DNA of 64,000 nucleotides from JAOPZW01 sp963835295 (GCA_963835295.1 CAWIEX010000011.1:682001-746000), one strand, 5' to 3'; counted from the first letter of the stretch, positions 32,298 to 43,625 are shown. Notes: generated by a model from the letters alone, not told the origin. Translations and numbers: made by a program.

Positions 32298-33418
32298 CCG
32301 TGGCCGGCGGTGCGCATGAGCTCGGCGCGGACGAAGCCGTCCAGGTCCCCGTCGAGCACGCGCTGGGCGTCCCCGACCTCGAACGAGGTGCGGTGGTCCT
32401 TGACCATCGTGTACGGGTGCAGGACGTAGGAGCGGATCTGCGAGCCGAAGTTGACGTCCTGGGCCTCGCCGCGCTCGGCGGCGATCTCCTCGCGGCGCTT
32501 GGCCTCCTCGCGCTCCAGCAGCTTGGCCCGCAGCATCTTCATCGCGGTGTCCTTGTTGGCCGACTGCGAGCGCTCGTTCTGGCACTGCACGACGATCCCG
32601 CTGGGGCGGTGGGTGATCCGCACCGCCGAGTCGGTCTTGTTGACGTGCTGGCCGCCGGCGCCCGATGCCCGGTAGGTGTCGATCTGCAGGTCGTCGTCGT
32701 CGACCTCGATGTCGCCGACGTCCTCGACCACCGGCGCGACCTCGAGCCCGGCGAACGAGGTCTGGCGGCGATGGGCGGCATCGAAGGGCGACAGGCGCAC
32801 GAGCCGGTGGACGCCCTTCTCGGCGCTGAACAGCCCGTAGGCGTTCTCGCCCTTCGCGCGGAAGGTCGCGGACTTGATCCCCGCCTCCTCCCCCGGTGAG
32901 GCCTCGAGCAGCTCGACCTGCAGCCCGCGGCGCTCGGCCCAGCGCATCATCATCCGCAGCACCATCTCGGCCCAGTCCTGGGCGTCGGTGCCGCCGGCGC
33001 CGGCGTTGACCGTGACCAGCGCGTCGCCCGCGTCGTAGCGCCCGGAGAACAGCCGCTCCTCCTCGAGCTCGGCCAGGCGCTGCTCGACGCCGCTCATCTG
33101 GCCCGCGACCTCGGCCGCGACGGACTCGTCCTCCTCGGCCATCTCGGCCAGCGCCTTCAGGTCCTCGACCTCCGAGGCCAGCCCGCGCCAGCGCTCCAGG
33201 CGCCGCGTCGTCCGCGAGTGCTCGGCGCTGACCTGCGCGGCCGACTGCTGGTCGTCCCAGAAGCCCGGGGCGCCCATCGCCTCCTCGAGCTCGGCGACGC
33301 GCGCCGCCAGGGTCGCGTCGTCAAAGCCCTCGCGCAGCTGGTCCCACTGCTCGGTGATCGCCTGCAGGCGCTGGGGGATGGGAAGTTCGTCGGACGGTCC
33401 GGCCATGGCCGCGTCCAA
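32294..33418 (-). CDS. prfB: Peptide chain release factor 2
   Basis: RF2 terminates translation at UGA and UAA. The 374-residue product has the long helical N-terminal domain, the stop-codon tripeptide SPF (RLSPFDAAHRRQTSF) and the GGQ motif (SGAGGQHVNKTDSAVRITH). The frame is continuous from the start, so the programmed +1 frameshift used by many bacteria for prfB is absent here. Its stop overlaps the decarboxylase start by 4 bases. Unlike many actinobacteria, prfB is not next to ftsE, which lies 23 kb away. Confidence 0.97.
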   Translation of the reverse strand: MDAAMAGPSDELPIPQRLQAITEQWDQLREGFDDATLAARVAELEEAMGAPGFWDDQQSAAQVSAEHSRTTRRLERWRGLASEVEDLKALAEMAEEDESVAAEVAGQMSGVEQRLAELEEERLFSGRYDAGDALVTVNAGAGGTDAQDWAEMVLRMMMRWAERRGLQVELLEASPGEEAGIKSATFRAKGENAYGLFSAEKGVHRLVRLSPFDAAHRRQTSFAGLEVAPVVEDVGDIEVDDDDLQIDTYRASGAGGQHVNKTDSAVRITHRPSGIVVQCQNERSQSANKDTAMKMLRAKLLEREEAKRREEIAAERGEAQDVNFGSQIRSYVLHPYTMVKDHRTSFEVGDAQRVLDGDLDGFVRAELMRTAGHG

Positions 33419-33465
33419 GCTAGCAGCGGCGCGCGCGCCGAGGCGCCCGCGCCGCCGCGATGGCG

Positions 33466-33873
33466 CTACGGGTCCTGCGGCGTCGGGAAGGACCCTCCGT
33501 CGATGAGCTCGACGCGATAGCCGTCCGGATCGCCGACGAAGCAGATCCGGCCCACCTCCTCGCGCCCGCCTGGCGCGAACGGCGGCTTCTCGGGCTCGAT
33601 GCCGTGCTCGGCCAGCTTGGCCAGCACGCCATCGAGGTCGTCGACGGTCAGCGCGATGTGGTTGTAGCCGTCGCCGAGGTCGTAGGGCTCCTCGCGCCCG
33701 ACGTTGACCGTCAGCTCGAGCTTGTCGCCGTCGCCGGGCAGGCCCATGTAGATGTTGAAGGCCTGCCCGAAGTCGAGCTTGCCGCGGCGCTCGAAGCCCA
33801 GCAGCTCGTAGAAGCGCACCGACGCGTCGATGTCGGCCACGCGCACGCAGGTGTGGACGAGCGACAGCGTCAC
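33466..33873 (-). CDS. Glyoxalase I-like VOC protein
   Basis: A 135-residue VOC protein resembling lactoylglutathione lyase. All four metal-ligand positions look filled: His in LVHTCVRVAD, Glu in KLELTVNVG, His in YNHIALTVDDL and Glu in GYRVELIDGG. NIYMGLPG and FVGDPDGY are also typical of glyoxalase I. Actinobacteria usually lack glutathione, so the thiol cofactor may differ. It starts at ATG 33873 and overlaps the GMC oxidoreductase stop by 4 bases, so it is probably the last gene of that operon. Confidence 0.88.
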   Translation of the reverse strand: MTLSLVHTCVRVADIDASVRFYELLGFERRGKLDFGQAFNIYMGLPGDGDKLELTVNVGREEPYDLGDGYNHIALTVDDLDGVLAKLAEHGIEPEKPPFAPGGREEVGRICFVGDPDGYRVELIDGGSFPTPQDP

Positions 33874-35438
33874 AGGGCGCCCGCCTTCATCTCACCGACC
33901 ATGTGCTCGGCCTGGCGGATGGCCAGCGCCACGATGGTCAGGGTCGGGTTGGCGGCGGCGCCGGTGGTGAAGACCGAGCCGTCCGAGACGAACAGGTTGG
34001 GCACGTCGTGCGCGCGCCCGAACTCGTTGACGACCCCGTCGGCCGGGTCCGCGCTCATGCGGCACGTCCCCAGGTTGTGCGTCGACGGGTAGGGCGTCAC
34101 GCGGTTCACGCGCACCGCGTCGACCGCGCTGTAGACCGACTCGCCTGACTGATATGCGTGCTCGCGCATGGCGAGGTCGTTGGGGTGGTCGTCGAAGTGG
34201 ACGTTGGGCACGGGCAGCCCGTGCTGGTCGGTCACGTCGCGGTTGAGGGTCACGCGGTTTGACTCCTGCGGCATGTCCTCGCCGACCAGCCACATGCCCG
34301 CCACGCGCTCATAGGCCTCCATGCGCGCCGCGAAGTCAGGGCCCCATCCGCCGGGGTCCAGGAAGGCGGCGTAGAACGGCAGCCCCAGGGCCAGCAGCTG
34401 CATGTAGTAGCCGCCGATGAAGCCGCGGTCGGGGTCGTTGCGCGCCTCGTCGGTGATGATCCCGGCCATCGTCTCGCCGCGGTACATCCGCACCGGCTGC
34501 TCGAACTCGCCGTAGACCGAGCCCGTCAGGTGGCGCATGTAGTTGCGCCCCACCTGGCCGGAGGCGTTAGCTAGCCCGTCGGGGTGCTGGGGCGAGTCGG
34601 AGAGCAGCAGCAGCCGCGCCGACTCGATCGCGTTGCCGGCCACGCACACCGCGCGCGCCTTCTGCACGTGCTCGTTGCCATCGGCATCGAAGTAGTGCAC
34701 GCCCGTGACCTTGCCGTTGCCGTTGTGGGCGATGCGGAACGCGTGGCTCGAGGGCCGCAGGTCGAGCTTGCCGGTCGCCTCGGCCTTGGGCAGCTCGGCG
34801 GTCAGCGTCGACCAATGCGCGCGCTGCTGGTCGCCCTGGAAGTTGAAGCCGTCCTGCACCGTCGCCGGGCGCCCGTCGCGCGGCACTGAGTTGATGGCCA
34901 TGCGCCCGGTGCTCGCGTCCTGGTAGCCGGCGCGCTTGGCGCCGTTGCCCATCACCTTGAAGTTGTTGTTGGCGGGCAGCGGTGGGATGCCGTTGGTGCG
35001 CGTCACGCCCAGCTTGTCCTCGGCGCGGTCGTAGTAGGGCTCGAGGTCGGCCAGCCCGATGGGCCAGTCGAGCATGCTCGTGCCGTCGACCGGGCCGTGC
35101 TCGGAGCGGTTGCGGAACTCCCAGTCCTTGAAGCGCGGACAGCAGCCGGCCCAGTGCACCGAGGTGCCCCCGACGGTCTTGCACGTCCACGCGGGCAGGC
35201 TGGGGAAGTCGGTGGCCACGCGCCAGGACCCGGAGGTCGTGCGGTCGTCGAGCCAGGCGAGCTGGCCGAAGCTCGGCCACTCGTCGTCGATGAAGTCCTC
35301 GGGCTGGTGATGGGCCCCGGCCTCGAGGACGACCGTCTTCACGCCGCCCTGGCAGAGCTCGTTGGCCAGCGTCCCGCCACCGGCGCCGGAGCCGACGACG
35401 ACCACCACGTCGGCGTCGTTCTCATCGAAGCGCGGCAT
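33870..35438 (-). CDS. GMC family oxidoreductase
   Basis: A 522-residue FAD-dependent sugar or alcohol dehydrogenase. The FAD motif VVVVGSGAGGGTLANELC is near the N-terminus. GGTSVHWAGCCPRF follows, then the C-terminal THNLGTCRMSADPADGVV and GAAANPTLTIVALA, as in gluconate/glucoside dehydrogenase large subunits. It follows, by 3 bases, the gene for a gluconate-2-dehydrogenase subunit 3 protein. The two probably form a complex that feeds electrons to the respiratory chain. No cytochrome c subunit gene is adjacent and no Tat or Sec signal is visible on this subunit. The substrate is unknown. Confidence 0.92.
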   Translation of the reverse strand: MPRFDENDADVVVVVGSGAGGGTLANELCQGGVKTVVLEAGAHHQPEDFIDDEWPSFGQLAWLDDRTTSGSWRVATDFPSLPAWTCKTVGGTSVHWAGCCPRFKDWEFRNRSEHGPVDGTSMLDWPIGLADLEPYYDRAEDKLGVTRTNGIPPLPANNNFKVMGNGAKRAGYQDASTGRMAINSVPRDGRPATVQDGFNFQGDQQRAHWSTLTAELPKAEATGKLDLRPSSHAFRIAHNGNGKVTGVHYFDADGNEHVQKARAVCVAGNAIESARLLLLSDSPQHPDGLANASGQVGRNYMRHLTGSVYGEFEQPVRMYRGETMAGIITDEARNDPDRGFIGGYYMQLLALGLPFYAAFLDPGGWGPDFAARMEAYERVAGMWLVGEDMPQESNRVTLNRDVTDQHGLPVPNVHFDDHPNDLAMREHAYQSGESVYSAVDAVRVNRVTPYPSTHNLGTCRMSADPADGVVNEFGRAHDVPNLFVSDGSVFTTGAAANPTLTIVALAIRQAEHMVGEMKAGAL

Positions 35439-35441
35439 CGC

Positions 35442-35873
35442 TCACGCCTCCTGCTCGGGGTCGGGGAGCCAGTCGAGGTCGTTGAAGCCGCGCTTCAGAT
35501 AGCCGCCCTGTGCGAAGGAGGGCCCCTCGTAGCCCAGCAGCTTCCAGGTCTGCGGGTCGGAGTAGATCTCCACCACGGCCGTGGAGCGCACGAGCTCGAA
35601 GAAGTCCGAGCCGGCGATGGCCTTGGCGTCGGCGAGCTGCTGCTCGCCCGAGCGCGCGACGAAGGGCTCATCGCCGCGGCCGTCGAGGTCGGCGACGCCG
35701 TCGTTGACGACCTGCGCCTGCGCCGCGTCCTCCCGGGCGGCCTCGTCGAGCTTGCCCGACACGCGCGCGTAGACCGAGTCGGGCAGCGCGACGTGCGGGT
35801 ACAGGGTGCGAGCGAGCGCGGCCACCGCTTCGGCGACGTTCTGCTCGAGCGCCATCGGCGCGTGAGTGCTCAT
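35442..35873 (-). CDS. Gluconate 2-dehydrogenase subunit 3 family protein
   Basis: A 143-residue partner subunit. Its pattern ARTLYPHVALPDSVYARV, then VRSTAVVEIYSDPQTWKLLGY, then GGYLKRGFNDLDWLP is that of the gluconate 2-dehydrogenase subunit 3 family (PF13618), small subunits that escort or stabilise GMC dehydrogenases. Some homologues have a Tat signal; none is seen here. It is the first gene of the run with the GMC oxidoreductase and the glyoxalase-like gene. Confidence 0.85.
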   Translation of the reverse strand: MSTHAPMALEQNVAEAVAALARTLYPHVALPDSVYARVSGKLDEAAREDAAQAQVVNDGVADLDGRGDEPFVARSGEQQLADAKAIAGSDFFELVRSTAVVEIYSDPQTWKLLGYEGPSFAQGGYLKRGFNDLDWLPDPEQEA

Positions 35874-35889
35874 CCGACATGCCCCTTTC

Positions 35890-35945
35890 GGGTCGTCTCT
35901 CTCCTGAGGGACGACCCTATCCCCGCGGGCGCCGCCCGTGGGGAT
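35890..35945 (-). terminator. Two hairpins after secA
   Basis: Between the secA stop and the next start on the minus strand lie two stems. The one nearer secA pairs 35919-35930 with 35934-35945 (12 bp, one G-T pair, 3-base loop). The other pairs GGGTCGTC (35890-35897) with 35910-35917 (8 bp, 12-base loop). They fit a terminator for secA; a leader role for the downstream genes is possible. Confidence 0.55.
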
Positions 35946-35974
35946 CGGATGTCATGCCTTCGCGCGAGGCGGCG

Positions 35975-38773
<2,799 letters not shown>

Positions 38774-38820
38774 GCGTTGAGCGTAGCAGCGGAGGGGTCA
38801 ATTCCCGGGCCGTTCGGCCG

Positions 38821-40068
38821 ATGGTTCCGGGGGTGAGAATCAAGGTTCCCTTCGCGGGCGAATCCGCCCCCGCGACCGGGGTCGTCAGCGTCCGCCAGGC
38901 GGTCTGCGACGCCTCCCGCGCGGTCGTCGGCTATGAGGTGCTGACCGGCGATCCCGACGCCCCGCCCTCATCGGCTCGCTTCTGCGCGCGCGCACTCCTG
39001 GAGGCGTTCACCGACGTCGACCTCGACCTCGTCGCGCCCCACCATCCCGCCTATCTGACCGTGGCGCCGGCCCTGCTGCTGCGCCTCGACATGCTGCCCA
39101 TCTCCCCCGACCGCGTCGTTCTGCAGGTCGAGACCGCCGCGACCGTCCACGAGGAGGTGGTCGCCGCCGTCTCCCGCCTCGCCGGGTACGGGTACTCCTT
39201 CGCCGCCATGGACCCCGTGTCGCCGGCCTCGCTCTCCCATCTGCCCGAGATCGGGATCGTCCGGCTCGACATGGCCGACACCTATCCGATCGCCGTCGGC
39301 GCGCGGGTCCGGCCCTTCCTCGCCGCCGGGCTGGAGGTCCATGCCGTCGGCGTGGAGTCCTTCCAGGTCTTCGAGGCCTGCGTCGACGCCGGCTGCTCCG
39401 CCTTCCAGGGGCCGTTCCGCGCCCTGCCCGCGCTCGACCAGCCCCCCGCCGTCGAGCTCGGCGCGATGGCCACCGCCGGCGAGCTGCTCGCCCCCGACCT
39501 CGACAGCGAGCGCCTCGAGAAGCTCATCGCCCGCGACCTCGAGCTCAGCTACCGCCTGCTGCGCTACGCCAACTCGGCCTTCTTCAAGCGCCGGCGCGAG
39601 ATCGGCACGGTGCGCGAGGCGATCACGCTGATCGGCGAGCGCATGACGCGCCGCTGGGCGCTCGTCGTCGCCCTCGCCGGCGGCGGCACGCGCCCCGACG
39701 AGCTGCTCACCGACGCCCTCGTGCGCGCGCGCACGATGGAGCTCGTGGCCACCGGCCTGCCCGGCCTGAGCGCCGACCACGCCTTCACGGTCGGCCTCTT
39801 CTCGATGCTGCCCTCGCTGGTCAATCGACCGATGGAGTACGCCCTCAGCGGCCTCGGCCTCCCCGCCGACATCCAGGGCGCCCTGCTCGACGGCCGCCCG
39901 CCCTACGGCGCGCTGCTGGACCGCCTGATCTGTCACCTCGACGGTGCCTTCATCCGCGGCGAGGGCGCCGCGAGCTCGGACCGCATCGACGAGGCCTACC
40001 GCGCCGCGCTGGCGTGGGTCGAGCCGCTGCGCAAGGAAGTCGAGCGCGGGGCGGCCGCCGCGGTGTAG
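38821..40068 (+). CDS. EAL-HDOD (YuxH-type) signalling protein, degenerate EAL
   Basis: A 415-residue protein from ATG 38821 (GTG 38833 also possible). The N-terminal half has the shape of an EAL domain: SVRQAVCDASRAVVGYEVL, then YLTVAPALLLR, LQVETAATVHEEV and FAAMDPVSP. The EAL catalytic motif and metal ligands are not conserved, so phosphodiesterase activity is unlikely. The C-terminal half is an HDOD domain (LEKLIARDLELSYRLLRYAN, IGTVREAITLIGERMTRRW), a degenerate HD fold found in regulators. Such proteins usually act by protein contacts. It is divergent from secA and convergent with the second exporter operon. Confidence 0.85.
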   Translation: MVPGVRIKVPFAGESAPATGVVSVRQAVCDASRAVVGYEVLTGDPDAPPSSARFCARALLEAFTDVDLDLVAPHHPAYLTVAPALLLRLDMLPISPDRVVLQVETAATVHEEVVAAVSRLAGYGYSFAAMDPVSPASLSHLPEIGIVRLDMADTYPIAVGARVRPFLAAGLEVHAVGVESFQVFEACVDAGCSAFQGPFRALPALDQPPAVELGAMATAGELLAPDLDSERLEKLIARDLELSYRLLRYANSAFFKRRREIGTVREAITLIGERMTRRWALVVALAGGGTRPDELLTDALVRARTMELVATGLPGLSADHAFTVGLFSMLPSLVNRPMEYALSGLGLPADIQGALLDGRPPYGALLDRLICHLDGAFIRGEGAASSDRIDEAYRAALAWVEPLRKEVERGAAAAV

Positions 40069-40084
40069 TCGCGGGCCGGGCGGC

Positions 40085-40849
40085 TCACCGCCCGGCGGTC
40101 CGGCGATAGCGTGCGACGGCCAGCGGGGCGAAGACCCCGAGGATCACGAGCGACCACACGACGGCGCCCCAGACGTTGTTGCCGGCCGGCGCGCCGACCC
40201 AGAGCGCCCGCATCGCGTTGACCACGACGGTGAACGGGTTGATCTCCGCGAACCACTGCAGCGCGGCCGGCATCGAGTCGACCGGCACGAACGCCGACGA
40301 GATGAAGGTCAGCGGGAAGACGGCGAGGAAGCCGACCGAGTTGGCCGACTCGGGCGAGGAGACGAGCAGCCCCAGCAGCGCGAAGACCCACGAGAAGGCG
40401 TAGCCGAAGAGCATCAGCAGGGCCACCCCGCCGACGACCTCGAGCACGCTGGCGTGAAACGAGAAGCCGATGATGACGCCGGTCACGAGCAGCACGACGA
40501 CCGACAGGAAGTTCGTCACGACATCCGACAGCGTGCGGCCCGCCAGCACCGCCGCCCGCGCCATCGGCAGGGAGCGGAAGCGGTCGATGAGGCCCTTGTG
40601 AAGGTCCTCGTTGAGCCCGAGTGCCGTGACGAAGCCGCCGAAGGCGATGTTCTGGACGATGATCCCCGGGATGAGGAAGTCCACGTACTCGTAGCCCGGC
40701 GTGGAGATCGCGCCCCCGAAGACGTAGACGAAGAGCAGCACGAACATGACGGGCTGCACCGTGAAGGCGATGAGCAGGTCGGGCGCGCGCGGCAGGCGCA
40801 CCAGGTTGCGCTCGGCGATGACCAGCGTGTCGGAGACCAGTCGCCTCAT
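40085..40849 (-). CDS. ABC-2 type transporter permease (DrrB-like), second copy
   Basis: A 254-residue permease from ATG 40849 with about six TM segments (PVMFVLLFVYVFGGAI, FLSVVVLLVTGVIIG, FLAVFPLTFISSAFVPV). It carries the family signature LIDRFRSLPMARAAVLAGR. It is paralogous to the permease at 11708-12520. The ATG overlaps the ATPase stop (ATGA), so the pair is translationally coupled. The export substrate is unknown; related pairs confer resistance to hydrophobic drugs. Confidence 0.9.
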   Translation of the reverse strand: MRRLVSDTLVIAERNLVRLPRAPDLLIAFTVQPVMFVLLFVYVFGGAISTPGYEYVDFLIPGIIVQNIAFGGFVTALGLNEDLHKGLIDRFRSLPMARAAVLAGRTLSDVVTNFLSVVVLLVTGVIIGFSFHASVLEVVGGVALLMLFGYAFSWVFALLGLLVSSPESANSVGFLAVFPLTFISSAFVPVDSMPAALQWFAEINPFTVVVNAMRALWVGAPAGNNVWGAVVWSLVILGVFAPLAVARYRRTAGR

Positions 40850-41829
40850 GCCGCCTTCTCCTCTTCGTCGTCGGCCGCCTCGGCCGCGTGGCCGGTCAGC
40901 GCGAGGAACACGTCGTCCAGCGTGGGCCGCCGCAGCCCGAGGTCGTCCACCGCGACGCCCGCCTCGTCGAGCCGGCGCACCGCCTCGACGATCGTGCCCG
41001 AGCGCCGGGTGACCGGGAGCCTGACGGTCTGCCCGTCGGCCACCGGCGGCTCGTCGGCCATCGGGGAGAGGGCCCGCACCGCCGTGTCGACGGCGGATGC
41101 GTCGGCGAGGTGGACCTCGAGGCGCTCGCCGCCGACGCGGTCCTTGAGCTCGTCGGGTGTGCCCTCGGCGATCACGCGGCCGCGATCGATGACCGCGATG
41201 AGGTCGGCCAGCCGGTCGGCCTCGTCGAGGTACTGCGTGGTCAGCAGGACGGTCGTCCCCTCGGCCACGAGCCCCTCGATCGTCGCCCACACCTCCAGGC
41301 GGCTGCGCGGGTCCAGGCCGGTCGTCGGCTCGTCGAGGAAGAGCACCGGCGGGTTGGCGACGAGCGCAGCGCCGAGGTCGAGGCGCCGGCGCATGCCGCC
41401 CGAGTAGGTCTTGACCGGGCGATCGGCGGCCTCGACGAGGTCGAAGCGCTCGAGCAGCTCCTGTCCCCGGCGCCTGGCCTCCTTGCGGCGCATGCCGTAC
41501 AGGCGCCCGACCATGACCAGGTTCTCCAGGCCGGTGAGGTTCTCGTCGACCGCCGCGTACTGCCCGGCGAGCCCGATGCGCCCGCGCAGCTCGGCGGCGT
41601 CGCCGACGACGTCGAGGCCCGTGACGAGCACGGTGCCGGCATCGGGCCTCAGGAGCGTCGTGAGGACGCGGACCGTGGTCGTCTTGCCCGCGCCGTTGGG
41701 GCCCAGCAGCCCGAGCACGGTGCCCGACGGGACATGAAGGTCGACGCCGTCGAGCGCGCGGACGTCGCCGAAGGACTTCACGAGGCCGGTCACGCTGATC
41801 GCCGGCTCACTCGCGTTGGCTCTCGTCAT
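40846..41829 (-). CDS. ABC transporter ATP-binding protein (DrrA-like), second copy
   Basis: A 327-residue ATPase. Motifs are Walker A LLGPNGAGKTTTVRV, signature TYSGGMRRRLDLGAAL, Walker B VLFLDEPTTGLDPRSR and H-loop LLTTQYLDEADRLAD. A DrrA-type C-terminal regulatory domain ends in an acidic tail (EAADDEEEKAA). It is a paralogue of the ATPase at 12520-13488. The divergent WYL-domain regulator 68 bases upstream is a likely controller, replacing the TetR protein of the other copy. Confidence 0.92.
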   Translation of the reverse strand: MTRANASEPAISVTGLVKSFGDVRALDGVDLHVPSGTVLGLLGPNGAGKTTTVRVLTTLLRPDAGTVLVTGLDVVGDAAELRGRIGLAGQYAAVDENLTGLENLVMVGRLYGMRRKEARRRGQELLERFDLVEAADRPVKTYSGGMRRRLDLGAALVANPPVLFLDEPTTGLDPRSRLEVWATIEGLVAEGTTVLLTTQYLDEADRLADLIAVIDRGRVIAEGTPDELKDRVGGERLEVHLADASAVDTAVRALSPMADEPPVADGQTVRLPVTRRSGTIVEAVRRLDEAGVAVDDLGLRRPTLDDVFLALTGHAAEAADDEEEKAA

Positions 41830-41897
41830 CGAGCCTACGATACGAAGGATCTAGGTCAGATACTGGCCGCGATCGGTGACATGCTCGCCCGCAAGTC

Positions 41898-42863
41898 ATG
41901 ACCGCAACCTCCGGCCGCCTCCTCAAGCTGCTCTCGCTGCTGCAGACTCGCCGCGACTGGACCGGCGGCGAGCTCGCGCGCCGTCTCGAGGTCTCGGGGC
42001 GCACCATCCGCCGCGACATCGAGCGCCTGCGCGAGCTCGGCTACCCGGTCGACGCGCTGACCGGCCCGGCGGGCGGCTACCGGCTGCACGCCGGGACCGC
42101 GATGCCGCCGCTGCTCCTGGACGACGACGAGGCCGTCGCCATCGCGGTCGGCCTGCGCACCGCCGCCCGCGCGTCGGTGACCGGGATCGAGGAGACCTCC
42201 GTCCGCGCGCTGGTCAAGCTCGAGCAGGTCCTTCCCTCCCACCTGCGCCGGCGCGTCAACGCGCTGCAGACCGCGACCGTGACCCTCGCCACCAGCGGCG
42301 GGCCGACGGTCGACCCCGAGGCCCTGACGGCGATCGCCGGCGCCTGCCGCGACCGCGAGCGCCTGCGCTTCGCCTATCGCGGACGCGACGCGACCGAGAG
42401 CCGGCGCATCGTCGAGCCCCACACGCTGGTCAACCTGGGGCGGCGCTGGTACCTCGTGGCCTGGGACTGCGACCGCGACGACTGGCGGACCTTCCGCGTG
42501 GACCGCCTCACGCGCCTGTCCCCTGCGGGCACGCGCTTCGAGCCGCGCGCGCTGCCCGACGGCGACGACGCGGCGGCCTTCGTGGCGGCCAACCTCTCGG
42601 GTGCGCCTTCGCGCTACCAGGCCCGCGTGACCCTCTTCGCGCCGGCCGAGGAGGTCGCGGGGTACTCGCTCTTCACCGGATCGAGTGTCACGGCCATCGA
42701 CGAGCGCACGTGCGAGCTGCGCACGAGCGACGACTCGCTCGACTGGCTGGCCGTGCGCGTGGCCATGGCCGGCGTCGACTTCGAGGTCCACGAGCCGCCC
42801 GAGCTCGTCGAGCGCGTGCGCGAGCTGGCGGCGCGCTTCGAGCGGGCGACGGGTCCTTCGTGA
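41898..42863 (+). CDS. HTH-WYL domain transcriptional regulator
   Basis: A 321-residue regulator of the YafY/PafBC-like family. The N-terminal HTH reads LLSLLQTRRDWTGGELARRL then VSGRTIRRDIERLRELGYPV. A linker of GPAGGYRLHAG follows. The WYL domain runs from about residue 140 (RLRFAYRGRDATESRRIVEP, then RRWYLVAWDCDRDDWRTFRVDRL) and is often a sensor for nucleic acids or small ligands. A C-terminal WCX-like domain closes it. It is divergent from the second DrrAB-like operon and probably regulates it. The large non-coding inverted repeat begins about 40 bases after its stop. Confidence 0.9.
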   Translation: MTATSGRLLKLLSLLQTRRDWTGGELARRLEVSGRTIRRDIERLRELGYPVDALTGPAGGYRLHAGTAMPPLLLDDDEAVAIAVGLRTAARASVTGIEETSVRALVKLEQVLPSHLRRRVNALQTATVTLATSGGPTVDPEALTAIAGACRDRERLRFAYRGRDATESRRIVEPHTLVNLGRRWYLVAWDCDRDDWRTFRVDRLTRLSPAGTRFEPRALPDGDDAAAFVAANLSGAPSRYQARVTLFAPAEEVAGYSLFTGSSVTAIDERTCELRTSDDSLDWLAVRVAMAGVDFEVHEPPELVERVRELAARFERATGPS

Positions 42864-42900
42864 GGCGCTGTGGCATCCCGTGTGCCCGGCAGCCGGGGGC

Positions 42901-42977
42901 GGGCGGGTCCTGTCGGCGGATCACGCTCCTCCGACTCCGCAGGCTCCGTCGGAGGACGTGTCCGCCGCCACCCGCCC
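42901..42977 (+). ncRNA. 77-base hairpin element, copy 1
   Basis: Stems pair GGGCGGGT (42901-42908) with 42970-42977, GGCGGA (42915-42920) with 42961-42966, CACG with CGTG, and CCTCCGAC (42928-42935) with GTCGGAGG (42948-42955), around a 12-base loop. Copy 2 in inverse orientation differs at only two bases, which are partners in one pair. Whether it acts as RNA or DNA is unknown. Confidence 0.5.
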
Positions 42978-43468
42978 GTGCGACGTCTTTGCCCCGCCGG
43001 GCGCCCTCGCTCGGGTTGCGGTCCGTGGGCGTCTACTTCCTTTGCGGCCGCAGCTCCCGCGCCAAGTCGGCGCGCCCGTGCTCTCCGCTGGCGTATCGCG
43101 CCACCGTCGCCGGCCTCCGCATTGGCGAGCCAACGGGTGCGCCAGTGTCTCTCGCAAGGGCAAACAGCCGCGGTCAGCGTGTCGGCCGAGCATTCGGAGC
43201 ACGCCGAGTTCCGAGCGGCCGGTCGACGGCTGATGCTCCCTTCGTGCGTGGAAGTGGCGGCGGTGACGCACACCGCCGCGCTTCGCACTTCCGAGGAGAC
43301 AACACGCGCACCCGTTGGCTCGCCAACGCGGAGTCCGAGCACGGTCGCGCGATACGCCAGCGGAGGGCGGCAGCACAGGGACCCGGCGCAGGAGCTGCGG
43401 CCGCGGAGGAGTAGACGCCGACGGACCGCGAGGCGGCGCGGGCGCCTGGCTGGGCAAAGACGATGCTC

Positions 43469-43545
43469 GGGCGGGTGGCGGCGGACACGTCCTCAGACGG
43501 AGCCTGCGGAGTCTGAGGAGCGTGATCCGCCGACAGGACCCGCCC
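43469..43545 (-). ncRNA. 77-base hairpin element, copy 2 (inverted)
   Basis: Reverse complement of copy 1 with 75 of 77 bases identical. The upper stem is CCTCAGAC with GTCTGAGG, against CCTCCGAC with GTCGGAGG in copy 1. The C-G pair is an A-T pair here, so pairing is kept. The loop is identical. The first of three direct repeats starts within its last 7 bases. Confidence 0.5.
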
Positions 43546-43625
43546 GCCACCGACTGCAGGCCCGCACCCGCCCGCCACCGCCAGCTGCAGGCCCGCACCC
43601 GCCCGCCACCGACTGCAGGCCCGCA
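43539..43625 (+). repeat. Three tandem 28/31/28-base repeats
   Basis: Copies at 43539-43566, 43567-43597 and 43598-43625 share CCCGCCCGCCACCG and CTGCAGGCCCGCA. Copies 1 and 3 are identical; copy 2 has a 3-base insertion (GCCAGCTG in place of GACTG). Too few and too close for CRISPR, as there are no spacers. Confidence 0.85.

Noticed and set aside
32294..33418. Programmed frameshift in prfB
   Set aside because: The frame is continuous from the start codon and no CTT-TGA slip site is present.
42614..43414. Long overlapping open frames in the inverted-repeat region
   Set aside because: They are Arg/Pro/Ala-rich, occur on both strands because of high GC, match no family, and similar translations in both arms only reflect the DNA repeat.
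43539..43625. Possible CRISPR array
   Set aside because: Only three directly abutting repeats, no spacers, and no cas genes anywhere in the window.
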